Assembly: GCA_964016985.1 (NCBI GenBank)
Contig: OZ024821.1
Span: 17,832,293 to 17,896,292 of the forward strand
DNA length: 64,000 nucleotides
From: Anodontia alba
Lineage: Eukaryota > Mollusca > Bivalvia > Lucinida > Lucinidae
Direction of reading: 5' to 3'
A program made the translations under genes and the position numbers. The notes under the pieces are model-generated. The model ran no database searches, was not told the DNA's origin, and worked only from the letters and a program-made list of their open reading frames with translations. Below, one piece after another: positions 43,297 through 55,675 of the stretch; position 1 is the stretch's first letter; every line of letters begins with the position of its first letter.

Positions 43297-43779
43297 TTAA
43301 CCCATTGTAGACTGAATGAACTCTCTCACACTTTATATTGGAAGATTCTAATTTTAATTTTAGGTATGTCAGGCTATGTGATTTAGATTTTCTGAGAGAA
43401 AAATGGTTTGTTTGTTTGTGTTGAGGTTTTACGGCCCAGTCAACCCAATGGGGTCATGTCGAGCGCAGTCAGTTTACATAACCACACGTTTACTGGGCAG
43501 GCTTAGTCCTCTAAGCGGTTAACCAGTATTGTGCACATTCTTTCGCCAGAAACTGACAACTGCCCTTCTTGAATCAGCGGAAGGGAGAGAATGACCGTAG
43601 AAAATATTTCATGATCAATCTCCACGAAAGAATGTTGCCAACCTCGGTGGGGGGAGAAAAATGGTTGAACTATTTGCAAACAGTGGAGACCCTGATCAGA
43701 CGCCGCATTCTGCATCTGATCTGGGTCTGCACTGTTTGCCAAATACCCTTTTAGGAATCTCCCGACTACAATGGGTTAA
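43297..43779. mobile_element. MITE-K copy, split by SINE-A
   Basis: Ends ttaacccattgtagactgaa and 'ctacaatgggttaa' with TTAA borders. The core-N hairpin lies at 43675-43740. SINE-A copy 10 interrupts it at 43396-43666. Confidence 0.82.
43409..43653 (-). mobile_element. SINE-A copy 10, 5'-truncated, with intact target duplication
   Basis: Keeps the tail and body but stops at 'cctcggtgggg', so the tRNA-like A and B boxes are missing. A perfect 13-bp duplication, gagaaaaatggtt, lies at 43396-43408 and 43654-43666. It was inserted in this short form; it is not a later deletion. Confidence 0.92.
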
Positions 43780-43830
43780 GATGCATCTGGTTCTGGCACT
43801 TCCACTGTGTACTATATGATGTTTCCCTGG

Positions 43831-46158
43831 AACAAGAGGGCCATGATGGCCCTGTAATGCTCACCTGAGCATCATAGCACTTTGAGAGCCTGATCTAGAC
43901 CTGATCAAGGCAAACATTCTGATCAAAATTCAAAATGATTATATTAACAAGTAAGATAATGTAGCATGTCTAATGGACTGTGCAATAAAGGTCAAGGTCA
44001 AATATGGATGACTGCACTCAAGAGGCCATGCTAAGATGTATGCATGTACTAAGTATCACTGGCTGTAGGAGTAATAGTTACTGAGAAACTGACCTAAACA
44101 TAAACACTTTACAAGTACTAAATATCACTCTGTAGGACCAATAATTACTGAGAAACTGACCTAAAAGGAAAAACTTAAGAAAGTCACTGGATAGAAAAAT
44201 ATACATCACCTTGAAATCATCAAGACAAACATTTTGAGCAATATTCATGATAATCACTTCATAAAATGTGACCTCTAGAGCATCAACAAGGTTTTCCTTT
44301 GATTTGGCCAGGTGACCTAGTTTCTGATATCAAGTGACCCAGTTTTAAACTAGACCTAGAAATCATCAAGACGAACATTTTGAGCAATATTTATGATGAT
44401 TATTTAAAAAATGTGACCTCTGGAGTGTTAACAGTTTTCTGCTGATTTCGCCTGGTGACCTAGTTTTTAACCCCATGTGACCCAGTTTCAAACTTGACAT
44501 AGAAATCATCGACAAACATTTTGAGCAAGATTCATGATGATTGCTTCAAAAATGTGACCACTAGAGTGTTAACAAAATTTTCTGCTAATTTGGCCTGGTG
44601 ACCTAGTTTTTGACCCCAAGTGACCCAGTTTCGAACTTGACCTAGAACTCATCAAGACAAACATTTTGAGCAAGATTCATGATGATTGCTTCAAAAATAT
44701 GACCACTAGAGTGTTAACAAGGTTTTCTGCTGATTTGGCCAGCTGACCTAGTTTTTGACCCCAAGTGACCCAGTTTCAAACTTGACCTAGAAATTATCAA
44801 GACAAACATGTTGAGCAAGATTCATGATGATTGCTTGGAAAATATGACCACTAGTGTGTTAACGAGGTTTTCCCGATTTGGCCAGGTGACCTAGTTTTTG
44901 ACCCCAGGTGACCCAGTTTCGAACTTGACCTAGAAATCATCAAGACAAACATTTTGAGCAAGATTCATGATGATTGCTTAAAAAATGTGACCGCTAGTGT
45001 TAACAAAGTTTTCCGCTGATTTGGCCCGGTGACCTAGTTTTTTACCCCAAGTGACCCAGTTTCAAACTTGACCTAGAACTCATCAAGACAAAACATTTTA
45101 AGCAAGATTCATGATGACTGCTTCAAAAATGTGACCGCTAGAGTGATAACAAGGTTTTAGCTGATTTGGCCAGGTGGCCTAGTTTTTGACCCCAAGTGGC
45201 CCAGTTTCGAACTTGACCTAAAACTCATCAAGACAAACATTTTGAGCAAGATTCATGATGACTGCTTGAAAAATGTGACCACTAGAGTGATAACAAAGGT
45301 TTTCCGCTGATTTGGCCAGGTGACCTAGTTTTTGACCCCAGGTGACCCAGTTTCGAACTTGACCTAAAAATCACCAAGACAAACATTTTGAGCAAGATTC
45401 ATGATGATTGCTTAAACAAGTCACCCCGATGCTTCCTAGCAAGTTTGGAGTCAATTGGCCTTTCGGTTCAGGAGAAGAAGCAAAAAATGGATTTTCAAGA
45501 TGGTTGCCATGGCGCCATCTTGGATTTCCAATCGGAACAATTTTATCTATTTTTTATCTATAAGTCACCCCAATGCTTCCTACCAAGTCTGGAGTCAATT
45601 GGCTTTTGGGTTTAGGAGTAGAAGCTATAAATAGATTTTCAAGATGGCTGCCATAGCAGCCATCTTGGATTTCCGATCGACACATTTTAGCTATTTTTGA
45701 TCTACAAGTCACCCCGATGCTTCCTAGCAGGTTTGGTGTCAATTGGCCTTTCGGTTCAGGAGAAGAAGTGAAAAATAGATTTTCAAGATGGCGGCCATGG
45801 CGGCCATCTTGGATTTCCGATAGGTACGATTTTAGCTATTTTGATCTACAAGTCACCCTGATGCTTCCTAGCAAGTTTGGTGTCAACTGGCCTTTCGGTT
45901 CAGGAGAAGAAGCGAAAAATAGATTTTCAAGATGGCGGCCATCTTGGATTTCCAATCGGAACGATTTTAGCTAATTTTGATCTACAAGTCACCCTGATGC
46001 TTCCTACCAAGTATCGAGTCAATTGGCCCAGGGGTGTAGGAGGAGTAGGCTTTTAAAGCAATTGTTGATGCCGCACGACGGACGACGCAAGACACACGAC
46101 GGACACTGACTGTCCACAATAGCTCACCATGAGCACTTCGTGCTCAGGTGAGCTAAAA
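43831..46158 (+). mobile_element. pearl/HINE-like element with two different tandem arrays
   Basis: Starts aacaagagggccatgatggc and ends with a 'gctcacc..tgagcacttcgtgctca..ggtgagc' hairpin and 'taaaa'. Array 1 (about 44290-45420) has eight units of 143-146 bp around 'gacctagtttttgacccca'. Array 2 (45421-46010) has about four units of 144 bp around 'aagatggcggccatggcggcc'. A 'gacggacgacgc' tract precedes the end hairpin. Open frames in array 2 arise because 144 is a multiple of three and are not called genes. Confidence 0.75.
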
Positions 46159-48139
46159 CTGAGAAAAATACTGATAATTTTTTGTTGAAACATTGCCTTA
46201 CCTGGAACTATGCTAACAGTTCACTAGTGCTGGTCAATATTCTAGGGACCACAAGTATTAGTTTTCACAAAAAGCTTGGTCTACACTAAGCACACAATAA
46301 CTGTTAAAGCTGATTTTAATACGGAATACTCTTGGGTTATTTACATGTAAATCTTGGCTTAACCGGCTAAATTACATAATGCAAAATGTGAACTCCAGAG
46401 ATCTAAATGAGATCTCATTCCGTTGTCCACACATTAAAAAATAATTGCAGCTAATTTCACTTTGCTTTTCAGGCTTACCTCCAAAGCTAAAATAAGTAGT
46501 TAAGGATGTTAAATCTTTTTCAGGCTATCCCGGGAATGTTATAAATTATGCTTAGCAGTACTAATGCATCCACCCACTTTAAAAGTGAAATTGTCAAAAT
46601 GAATGAATATCCCATAACCTTTGATAAAATGCTACAATGGTAACCTTTAAGAATATCTACATAAGTGTGGTGTACCGAAAGAGTGCATATGAATGGCAAA
46701 CACCTTCTGTATATGAAGGTTTTCCAATAAATACTATTCTATTCTATTCAGCTAGCCTTGGGTTTTAGTTGTAGACATACAAGCAAAAGATGGATCAATA
46801 ATGGATCCAGTGTTGTATCTTGGTGAAGTTGCTTGGGGGACACCACTGATCCTTATGACATTTGTCAAAAGACCATTTCATATTTTAAAAGAACTTATGT
46901 ACATGAATTATAAGTAAAGCAATTGTTTTTTCAGGGTCACCTGGGCCCCATGTTTTATGTTGAAAGAGTCACAAATGACTAGGTAGGCAAATGGCGCTCA
47001 TGGCCCCCTCTATGTGCAACACTGACGGATCACTTCTGCATCTTTCCTCTATATAGTCCACCCCCATGGGTGTAGACAATAATTCATAAACTTAGCATGT
47101 CAATACACAGCTCCAGATAAAGTGTATTTTTTAAACAAAGTCAGGGGTTTCACAAACTTTTGTGGCAGTGGGGTGTCAAGGCAAAATAGGCCATGGAGGA
47201 TTTTCTATGTTTTCTGTATTATCCCCATTCAAATTAATCAAAAGTAGCCTGAGCATAATGCCTTGGTAAGAGGAGAAAATCCTACCACCCACTCCACTTA
47301 ATGAAAACCCTGAAAAATATGGACATTTTGTTCTTATTTCTCCCCAAAAATGCTTCAAAAGAGCAGTGATTTTTTTACCTGCGAGTCCCGCTTCATATAC
47401 TCACAACCTTGTCTCTGGGACTCACAAAATTTATACATGTGAGTCCCAAAACTCACAAAATATGATAGAAAACTGCTCAGAAATGTAAAGGACTCTTGAT
47501 TTTATCCTGGGACTCATTAACTATCAATCATGTGAGTCCCTTGGACTCAGCAGAACCAAAAGGTAAATAAATCAGTGAAAGAGTACCCACAACATCAATC
47601 TCCATAACAACTCCTCTGTCCCACTTATCTGGAGTCCTGAAGCCCCTATGAAGTGCAAGATAAACAAAGAATTTTTATACTTGGTCTATATTTAGCATGC
47701 TTATGGCGAAACCAAGACATAATAATAGAGCAGTGATAATATTTTTCTTATCCCTCGACTCCATCCAGATTTTGAAAAGCCATTCAGTTGTGTTTAAATG
47801 ATTCAAAGGAAATGTGAAACCCTAATAAAAGAATCTTTCCAGAAATACTCAAAATATTCTCTGTTAATATCTAAATGAAGTATGGTAAAGGTTCAGTAAT
47901 GTCAAAAATGGAAGTGGCTACTTAGGATTTTAATGAATAAAGGAAGTTATTTACTGCAATAATCATATTTAATAGTACAGGACAATCATGGATTCAGGTC
48001 CTCAATAACAGGGTATTTTCAAAAGACAACTATTATTTTCTGCAGCAAAACATATCTTGTGGCTACTTAGTAGAATTGGAAATTGCCTCTCTGTGGCAAT
48101 TCCAATGATATGTTTTGATGAGACAATTTGGCTTTAAAC
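46159..48139. other. Intron stretch without recognised gene
   Basis: AT-rich, with MITE-A remnants near 47100-47130 and 47330-47640, a cluster of repeated 'gagtccc'/'gggactca' motifs at 47380-47560, and a core-A-like palindrome near 48055-48115. No coding signal is recognised. Confidence 0.45.
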
Positions 48140-48332
48140 TAGAAGTGTGTCCAAAGGACACGGATGCACCCACCTGAAAAACTTTAACACAAATGCTAAC
48201 ACCTGAAAAACTTAAACGCAAATTGCTAATACCATCTTGGATGTGGACGGAGACGGATGGATGGATTGATGGACAGGGGGAATACTATATGCACTTTCCA
48301 CCAATCTTCGAATGGCAGGGGGCATAAAAACA
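48140..48332 (+). mobile_element. Short pearl/HINE-like element
   Basis: Contains two partial units ('cacctgaaaaactttaac', 'cacctgaaaaacttaaac'), a 'ggacggagacggatggatgg' tract and a terminal 'ggcagggggcataaaaac'. Confidence 0.5.
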
Positions 48333-48472
48333 GTCTTGTTTCCTATTCCTGATCCACGATCAAATTCAATGCAACCACACTTTTTTACACCACTTGGAAA
48401 AAAAAAATCTGCATCTAACTCCCCAACTATATAGCAGTGTTACTCTGCATTTGTATCATCCATTTGACCTGT

Positions 48473-48700
48473 TTAACACATTGTATACTGAATAGATTCT
48501 CCCACACTATATATTGGAAGAGTCCAATTTCAATTTTAAGTGCGTCCAGCTATGAGATTTACATATTCCTAAAGGAAAATGGCTAAACTATTTGCAAACA
48601 GTGGAGACCCTGATCAGATGCCGCATTTTGCAGCATCTGATCTGGGTCTGCACTGTTTGCCAATTACCCTTTTATGGGTCTCAGGACTACAATGCGTTAA
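48473..48700. mobile_element. MITE-K copy, uninterrupted
   Basis: TTAA borders at 48473-48476 and 48697-48700. Contains 'cacactatatattggaagag', the paralogous empty site for the 31601-35933 element, and the core-N hairpin at 48593-48660. Confidence 0.85.
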
Positions 48701-48859
48701 GTGATATCAATTTTTTTTTTGACAGCTTTAGATTGTTTTTCATTCATGTTTTCATTCCAATATAGTGGTAATCATCTCAAAAAGCTATTTTCTGTTTTAC
48801 CATCAATATTCTTGACAACTATTAATCAAATTGGTCCTTCTATCAGTTTATTTGTCAAT

Positions 48860-49410
48860 ATCTGCCGATACATGTGCACAGAAGGGTATCTATTTGAAAG
48901 CATAAAAAACTACAGCAAGTCAATGGCACACCATCGCATATCCCTGCGCCAGTGTCATCGCATATCTCCGTGTACATCCAAGTTCCAAAATGTGTTCCTC
49001 AAGTCCTCATACATAGGGCTATTACCTGTACATGTGACAGTTTCAAGGTTCTAGCTCAAAAAGCCTAGGAGGAGTTGTGTGACCTCTGGTGACCCCAAGG
49101 CATGCCCCCGGGGCAAAAGTTTTGCACCACTGTATTCTACTATTCATTTCCTTTGATTTGATATGCAACATGACTATGTTTGTACAAAATGGATTTTGGA
49201 CCCTTCGGGGCCACACCCCTCCAGGGGTTACATCAAAATTACGAATGTATTCCTCCAGTCCTCATCCATAGGGCTATCACCTATTAAAGTTTCAAGATTC
49301 TAGGTTAAATGGTCTAGGAGCAATGGTGCGACATTACAGACGGATGTACGGACAGACAGACGGTATCACAATATCCCCGCTTTTTCTTCGAAAAGCGCGG
49401 GGATAAAAAT
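48860..49410 (+). mobile_element. pearl/HINE-like element
   Basis: Two similar blocks ('ttcaaggttctagctcaaaa' near 49042 and 'tttcaagattctaggttaaa' near 49290), then 'cggacagacagacgg' and a terminal hairpin 'tccccgctttttcttcgaaa' with 'gcgcgggga' before 'taaaaatt'. The left border is uncertain. Confidence 0.5.
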
Positions 49411-49747
49411 TAAAATATAAATCAACAGACCCCATTTGCTCAGGCCTGTTCTGCCCCAATACATAGAGCAAATATGTTACAAGTTTTTGGTAGTTCTAGG
49501 AAAGTTTATCAGTACAGAATGCAGATATTTTTGATACCTGGAAATGATAAGGTAGCCTGTTGGTAACAGCAAACGATGTTTAGAGTAAGCTACACTGGCA
49601 TAAATGCCAAACCTGTCTACACAAATTGGCAGAAGTTCTGTTTTATTGGGTGTGTCTGTAGACAACTAATAATGTTGTAGCATAATGTGATTGGAGTGTA
49701 AAATGCCTACCAGAAACAAATACTAACACCTAGTAGAACACCTTCCC

Positions 49748-49930
49748 ATAGCTCTAGAAGAGACAATTTTTTCTACCAAAAATCATCGATATTTTTCTCA
49801 ATTCTTCATGAAAACATATGTTGTGGGTACTCATTAGAAGCGCCTCACTGAGGCACTTCTAATGAGTACCCACAACGTATGTTTTCATGAAGAAATAAGA
49901 CGGATGACTTCCGATCTTTTCTAGAGCTTA
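49748..49930. mobile_element. MITE-A copy
   Basis: Left end catagctctagaagagac, right end 'cttttctagagctta'. The core-A hairpin is nearly perfect ('gtgggtactcattagaagcg'). Confidence 0.78.
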
Positions 49931-50254
49931 GAGTGATGGTCTAATTTCTACTGGAATAGCAGGAACAAGACAAGAATAATTAGTCTGAATCAATCAAAAT
50001 GTTTCCATCTGGCAAAGAAGTAGGAGCAGGCATTCATATGATGTGGTTTCTGATCAAGGTCTTTACTGTTCCACTCATCCGGTCAGTTTTAGACACAGCA
50101 ACAGGCAGTAGAATGGATTGGTTCAAATAATAGGACAAATATGGTTAAAGGAGTTAGTATGTCTGGATAATTTCAGTGTATACGGTACTAGAGAAGAGTG
50201 GGATCTGAATCCATGGGTACCAGAACAGGAAACTGCCAGGATATATCCAGCCAG

Positions 50255-50395
50255 AGCTCCAGAGGAGTAGCTAATAAATATTTTTCTTATTTCTCCATGA
50301 AAACATATGTTGTAAGAAGCACCTTGGCAAGATACTTTGTATGAGTTTTAACTCACACTATATGGTTTCATGAAAAACAAGAAAAATATCACTAC
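50255..50395. mobile_element. MITE-A copy, partial
   Basis: Left end agagctccagaggagtagct, core-A arms partly deleted. A partial MITE-C follows at about 50525-50722. Confidence 0.55.
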
Positions 50396-50977
50396 TACGA
50401 AAATTGTGTTTTTGCAAAATACAATGCCCCCAACTATGTCCAGACAAAATGCCAAGCTTGAAAAGGGGCATAATTCTCATAAAATTAATTCAATTTTTTT
50501 CCAAATGTCAATCATTTCCCACCCGTTAAAAACATCGTTAGCCCAGCTCGTTACTGGTCAAAATGTTAACTGTTCTAGTAAGTACAATATCTAATTCACA
50601 GGTATTTTTGCTGAAAAATGTGAGCAGCTTTTGCAAAAATATGACGTTGTATGCCATATTAATTATTAAAGTTTTAACAATATGTTAACTAACAACATTG
50701 TTAGTTTTGAACAAATGGGCCCAGGTGATCAACTCCTGAGCACCAATAAGTCTGTCAAATATCAAAGCCCTAGCTCAAATACTTTCAAAGATACTGGTAC
50801 ATAAGGCAACTGTATACTAAGGTCAAGTGTGACAAATGAAACAATGAGGGAATGAACAAAGTCAGCAATATGCCCCATAGGTCTAGATAAGAGTGGGTAT
50901 CAGGTAAATATTTTTCTTATTTCTCCACAAAAATATAGGTTATGGTACTGTGAGGTGCTTCTAATCAGTATACCACA

Positions 50978-52702
50978 GTATGGCCTTCCATCAAGTTTCC
51001 GCTCCTTCTGACACTATTCGGGGCAGATAACAATTGAAGACTTTCAAGATGGCTGCCATGGCCGCCATCAGGGATACGATTCGGATGGAGATGTTGAAAA
51101 TGTGAAACATTACTGACATACGTATGAGGAAAAGACCAAGCAAAGCTCAAGGTGAGCTAACAATAGAAGATCTTTAGAGTGGCTGCTGTGGCGGCCATCG
51201 TGGTTATCATAACAAAATGTTTTTTTAGCAATTCTGCATCTCCATGTCGCCCCAATACCTCCCACCAAGTTTCAGCTTAATCCAACTTACCGTTCAATAG
51301 CAGATGTCATTTCAGGATTTTCAAGCTGGCCACCATGGCGACCATCTTGGATCTTAGAACAGAACAAATTTAACAATTCTAAATCTCCATGTCACCCCAA
51401 TAAGTTTGGGCTCAATCTGACTTACGGTTCGGTAGCAGACATGGCCTGAAAATTTTCAAGATGGACACAGTGGCGGCCATCGTGGATATTGGAACAAAAT
51501 GATTTTAGCAATTCTGAATCTCTATGTGGCTCCGATGCCTCCCAACAAGTTTCAGCTCAATCCGATTTACGGTTTGGGTGGAGATGTTGTTTGTAGATTT
51601 TCAACAAGGCGGCCATCTTGGATATCTGAACAGAATGTTTTTATCAATTATATCTCTCCATGTGGTCCCAATGCCTCCCACCAAGTTTGGGCTCAATCTG
51701 ACAGGGTTCAGGAGCAGATGTGGTTTCAAGATTTCCAAGATGGCTGCTCTGACAGCCATCCTGGATAGCCGAACAGAACTGTTTTAACAATTCTGCAGAA
51801 TCTCTATGTCACACCAATGCCTCCAAGCAAGCTTCAGCTCAATCCGACTTATGGTTTGGGAGGAGATGTTGTTTGAAGAATTTCAAGATGGCCATCATGG
51901 CACCATCTTGGATATTGGAACTCACATATGGTTTGGGAGATGTTGTTTGAAGAATTTCAAGATGGCTACCATGGCGGCCATCTTGGATATCGGAACGAAA
52001 CGATTTTAGCAATTCTGAATCTCTGTCCCACTCTGAAGCCTCCTATCAAGTTTCGGCTAAATCTGACTTAGGGTTCGGGAGCAGATATGGTTTCAAGATT
52101 TCCAAGATGGCTGCTCCGGCAGCCATCCTGGATAGCCGAACGGAACTGTTTTAACAATTCTGAATCTCTATGTCGCTCCGATGCCTCCCAGCAAGCTTCG
52201 GCTTATTCCGACTTATGGTTTGGGAGGAGATGTTGTTTGAAGAATTTCAAGATGGCCGTCATGGCGCCATCTTGGATATTGGAACTCACATATGGTTTGG
52301 GAGGAGATGTTGTTTGAAGAATTTCAAGATGGCTACCATGGCGGCCATCTTGGATATCGGAACGAAATGATTTTAGCAATTCTGAATCTCTGTCCCACTC
52401 TGAAGCCTCCTATCAAGTTTCGGCTAAATCTGACTTACGGTTTCAGAGGAGATGTCGTTTGAAGAATTTCAAAATGGCCACCATGGTGGCAATCTTGGAT
52501 ATCGGAACGGGACAATTTTAGCAATTCTGAATCTCCATGTTGCCACAATGCCTCACACTAAGTTTCAGCTCAATCCAACTTATGGTTCTGGAGATGTCGA
52601 AAATGTGAAAAGTTAATGACGGAGGGACAGACAATGGACGGATGACGGACAACATGTCATGGCATAAGCTGACCTGGAGCAAAGCTCCAGGTGAGCTAAA
52701 AA
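50978..52702 (+). mobile_element. pearl/HINE-like element with ~145-bp array and a 364-bp higher-order duplication
   Basis: Units carry 'tttcaagatggctgccatgg' and 'tctgaatctccatgtcgccc' and recur about every 140-150 bp from 51040 to 52560. A compound block at about 51800-52165 is repeated with a 364-bp offset. The end shows 'ggacggatgacggacaac', a stem 'ctggagcaaagctccag' and 'gtgagctaaaa'. Open frames along the array are by-products of the repeat. Confidence 0.7.
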
Positions 52703-52952
52703 GCTGGGGGCATAAAAAACACAATATCTGGAGCTATGCATAACAGTCCAGTAAAAATTTGTATGAAATGCTATATCCTGTTTTCTGAGAAAAACAAGAA
52801 AAATATCATTAATTTGTCATCTGCTGAACTGGCCCATAGCTGTAAGTGCCAATCTGTATACTTTCAAATGAGAATTGTATTTGTTTTGTCTGGCCTAAGT
52901 CTACAAGCTATCTTTTACAACAGCTTCATTCTAAAATGCAGTCAAGGATGTT

Positions 52953-53145
52953 AGCATATTTCCAGATAAGGTTTTTGTTTTTCAACTGAAAAGTGCTGAT
53001 AATTTTTTTATTTCACAACGGAAACATATGTTGTGGTACCCATTAGAAAAGCCTCAGTGAGGTGCATCTAATGGGTACCCACAACATATATGTTTTGCTG
53101 GAGAAATAAGAAAAATATTACATGGATACCCGCTCTTATCTGGAG
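52953..53145. mobile_element. MITE-A copy
   Basis: Left 'atatttccagataaggtttt', right 'gctcttatctggagctaatatg'. The core-A hairpin is well preserved. Confidence 0.75.
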
Positions 53146-53894
53146 CTAATATGTTAGAAGAGATGAGAAAGTCTGGAACTGACATTAAGAATATTTGTAC
53201 CTTTGTTGTGCAATAAACATAGATCTGCTGAGTTGTGGAATTTTTGCAGCTTTGATAAACTGATGCTACTCAGACTGCTACAACATGAGTTTTACATATG
53301 TTATATAACTGACTGTAAAAACCAAGAGAAAGTCCAGAAGCAAACATACCAATTCAGAGTACCATCATTGAAATATATCATACTTACTCTTAACATTGGC
53401 AACTACGGTAAATGTGCTTAAAAATTTCGAACACTTTAATCCATACTTTCTTGGCCTACATTTTGCTTTTTATGCACTTGTTTCTTAAAATACTAAGTGG
53501 AATGACAAACAGTGTAGACCCTGATCAGCCTGCCCTATCGGGAGCAGTGTGAGCTGGGTCTGCACTGTTTGTATACGCCATATTGTAAGCAACTTTGGTG
53601 TACGGAATTTTAGGAAATTTATACCATTCTTACCCTTCTTGTCCTACAATCTGAACAATGCTGGATGAGTGACAAAAAGTGCAGACCCTGATCAGATGCC
53701 ACTTTCTGTGGCATCTGATCCCTGTCTACACTATTTGTACGGTCCTGTTAGTCTCCAATACTTAGCTTTATTATGGTAACACATTTTTCAGCAAAAATTT
53801 CAGAATATTGTGTACTGAATCTGCTAAAACAGAACGAAATGACCCTTAACGAGCTCGTTAAGCTAACGATGCTTTGAACAACTGGGCCAAGAGA

Positions 53895-54075
53895 AGGAGT
53901 ATCCAGATAAAGATTTTTTTCTTATTTCCTCATAAAAACATACATTGTGGGTACTCATTAGAAGCGCCTTGCCGAGGGACTTCCAATGAGTACCTGCACT
54001 ATATCTCATCATGGAGAAATAAAGAGAAATACTGACACTTTCTGGCTGAAAAAAGTGCCTTGTCTAGAGCTATGA
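53895..54075. mobile_element. MITE-A copy
   Basis: Left 'gagtatccagataaagattt', right 'gtgccttgtctagagctatg'. Core-A with 'gtgggtactcattagaagcg'. Confidence 0.72.
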
Positions 54076-54519
54076 CTGAAAGCATTACATGCTTGAGGTT
54101 TCTTCTTTCAAATGGAAACATAACTAGTCAGGAAAAAAACATACATGTTGCATCAAAATCTAGATTATAAGGGTACAAAATTAATGTTGGAATTTTGATG
54201 AATTCTGCATCTGCAAGGCTGCTGTATTACAGACTTCAATGAATGTAGATAAGCTTACTGGTAACTTAACCCTTGTCATGCTAAATAAATTAAGATGCTA
54301 CACCCACTTCTAATTGTGAGCCAGTCAGATTGTTTGGCCTAAAGCCCCGTTTATATGCATTAAGTTTACCCCTAGGGGTAAATTTACCCCTATGGGTAAA
54401 TATTTGCCCCACCTTGTTAAATACCCCTATGGGTAAATGGTTGCATTTATATGTGTTTTAGGAAGAAGGGGCAAATGATAGTTTTCTTTTTATTTAAAAG
54501 CTTATCTATAATAGCAGCA

Positions 54520-55437
54520 CTGTTTCTTTCACCTGAGAATATTTAGCAGATGACAAACTGATGTTATTTTTCTTATTTTTCCAGAGATCTTGATTTGACA
54601 TGTCATGCAAATTGTCTCCATTGACGACAATCTGCATAAGATATCCCTACTGAAAATCATCACTGAAATTTCAGAGGAATTTATCTGAAATTTCAAGGAA
54701 ATAATTCTCCGAAATTTCACTGATATTCAGTGAAAGACTAGGTATATTTCATTGAAATTTCAGTGATATATCAAAGATATTTCATTGAAATTTCATTGAT
54801 ATTTCAGTGAAATATTTCTCCAGAATTTCAGTGAAATTTAACTGAAATATCAGTGAAATTTTACTGAAATATCAATGAAAAAAATTATAATGCAAACAAA
54901 TGGGTAAGGTAGTAAGCATAACCTGTAATTTTACTTTTTCTTTCAATTTTTGTATCTTAAAGATTTTAACAGCTTCTTAGGCTAATCTGGTGGTGCAAAA
55001 TTATTCAAGTAAGCTTGAAAAAAACTTATTACATCTAACACAAACAAGCAATTCTGGATATTTAAAGATTCTTTACCAGTGACAATTTTGGCTCCAAATT
55101 GTTTTGCTGCCATGTTTGTAAAGGGAGATCACCCTTATCATACTAGGGGAGATCATTAATAAATTGTTCACCTACATTTCTGTGAAATTTCGGTGTTCAC
55201 TGAAATTTCAGTGGAATTTCAGTGAAATCTTTGTTATAGATTAAGGGTTACTGGAATTTCAGTGAAATTTCAGTGAAATTTAGAGCTTCAGTGGAAAACA
55301 CTGAAATTTCAATGAAATTTCACTGAAATTTCAAAGGCTTTTTTAATAGGGATATCAAATCCTGTATCCTGAGAAAATTAACAAAAATATTTCAAAATGG
55401 CATCTGGTGAACATTTTACCCAGGTGCTTAGCGTTAA
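54520..55437. mobile_element. MITE-D copy, split by the tgaaatttcag element
   Basis: Left piece to 54644 ('gcaaattgtctccattgacg'), right piece from 55352 ('aaatcctgtatcctgagaaa', 'cccaggtgcttagcgttaa'). Confidence 0.65.
54645..55351. mobile_element. Element built of tgaaatttcag palindromes, ATAT target duplication
   Basis: Begins ccctactgaaaatcatcact and ends 'tttttaataggg', flanked by ATAT at 54641-54644 and 55352-55355. Both end zones (54655-54885 and 55155-55345) consist of diverged repeats of 'tgaaatttcagtgaaatttc'. The middle is AT-rich and unique. No protein is encoded. Confidence 0.7.
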
Positions 55438-55675
55438 TCTGCATTATCAAGCTTCAGATACAAGAAGTAGGGAAAGAAAGTTTTTGGTGAAAAAAAAGTA
55501 TTATTTGGTGGTCAGTAATATAATGTTCCCGATTTTACTGCTGTATTCCAAAATGTTTAGCTAACATGTTTAGCTCCATAGGAGCAAGACAGTATATCCC
55601 CACCAAAGTTTGGGCAGGATCTATAATATTCTGCTGTAAACAAAGCAATTAAGCCACCATACTGACATGTATTGA

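Noticed and set aside
45388..45974. Open frames with repeated PSRFGVNWPFGSGEE units
   Set aside because: They arise from a 144-bp tandem repeat whose length is a multiple of three; they lack a start context, vary in frame and have no family resemblance.
48701..49054. Plus-strand 117-codon open frame
   Set aside because: It begins in a T-rich tract, overlaps a pearl-like element and shows no domain or motif.
51499..52370. Several overlapping open frames with repeated 'VWEEMLFEEFQDG'
   Set aside because: Translation of the ~145-bp tandem array; all three frames stay open in places, as expected for a repeat without selection on coding.
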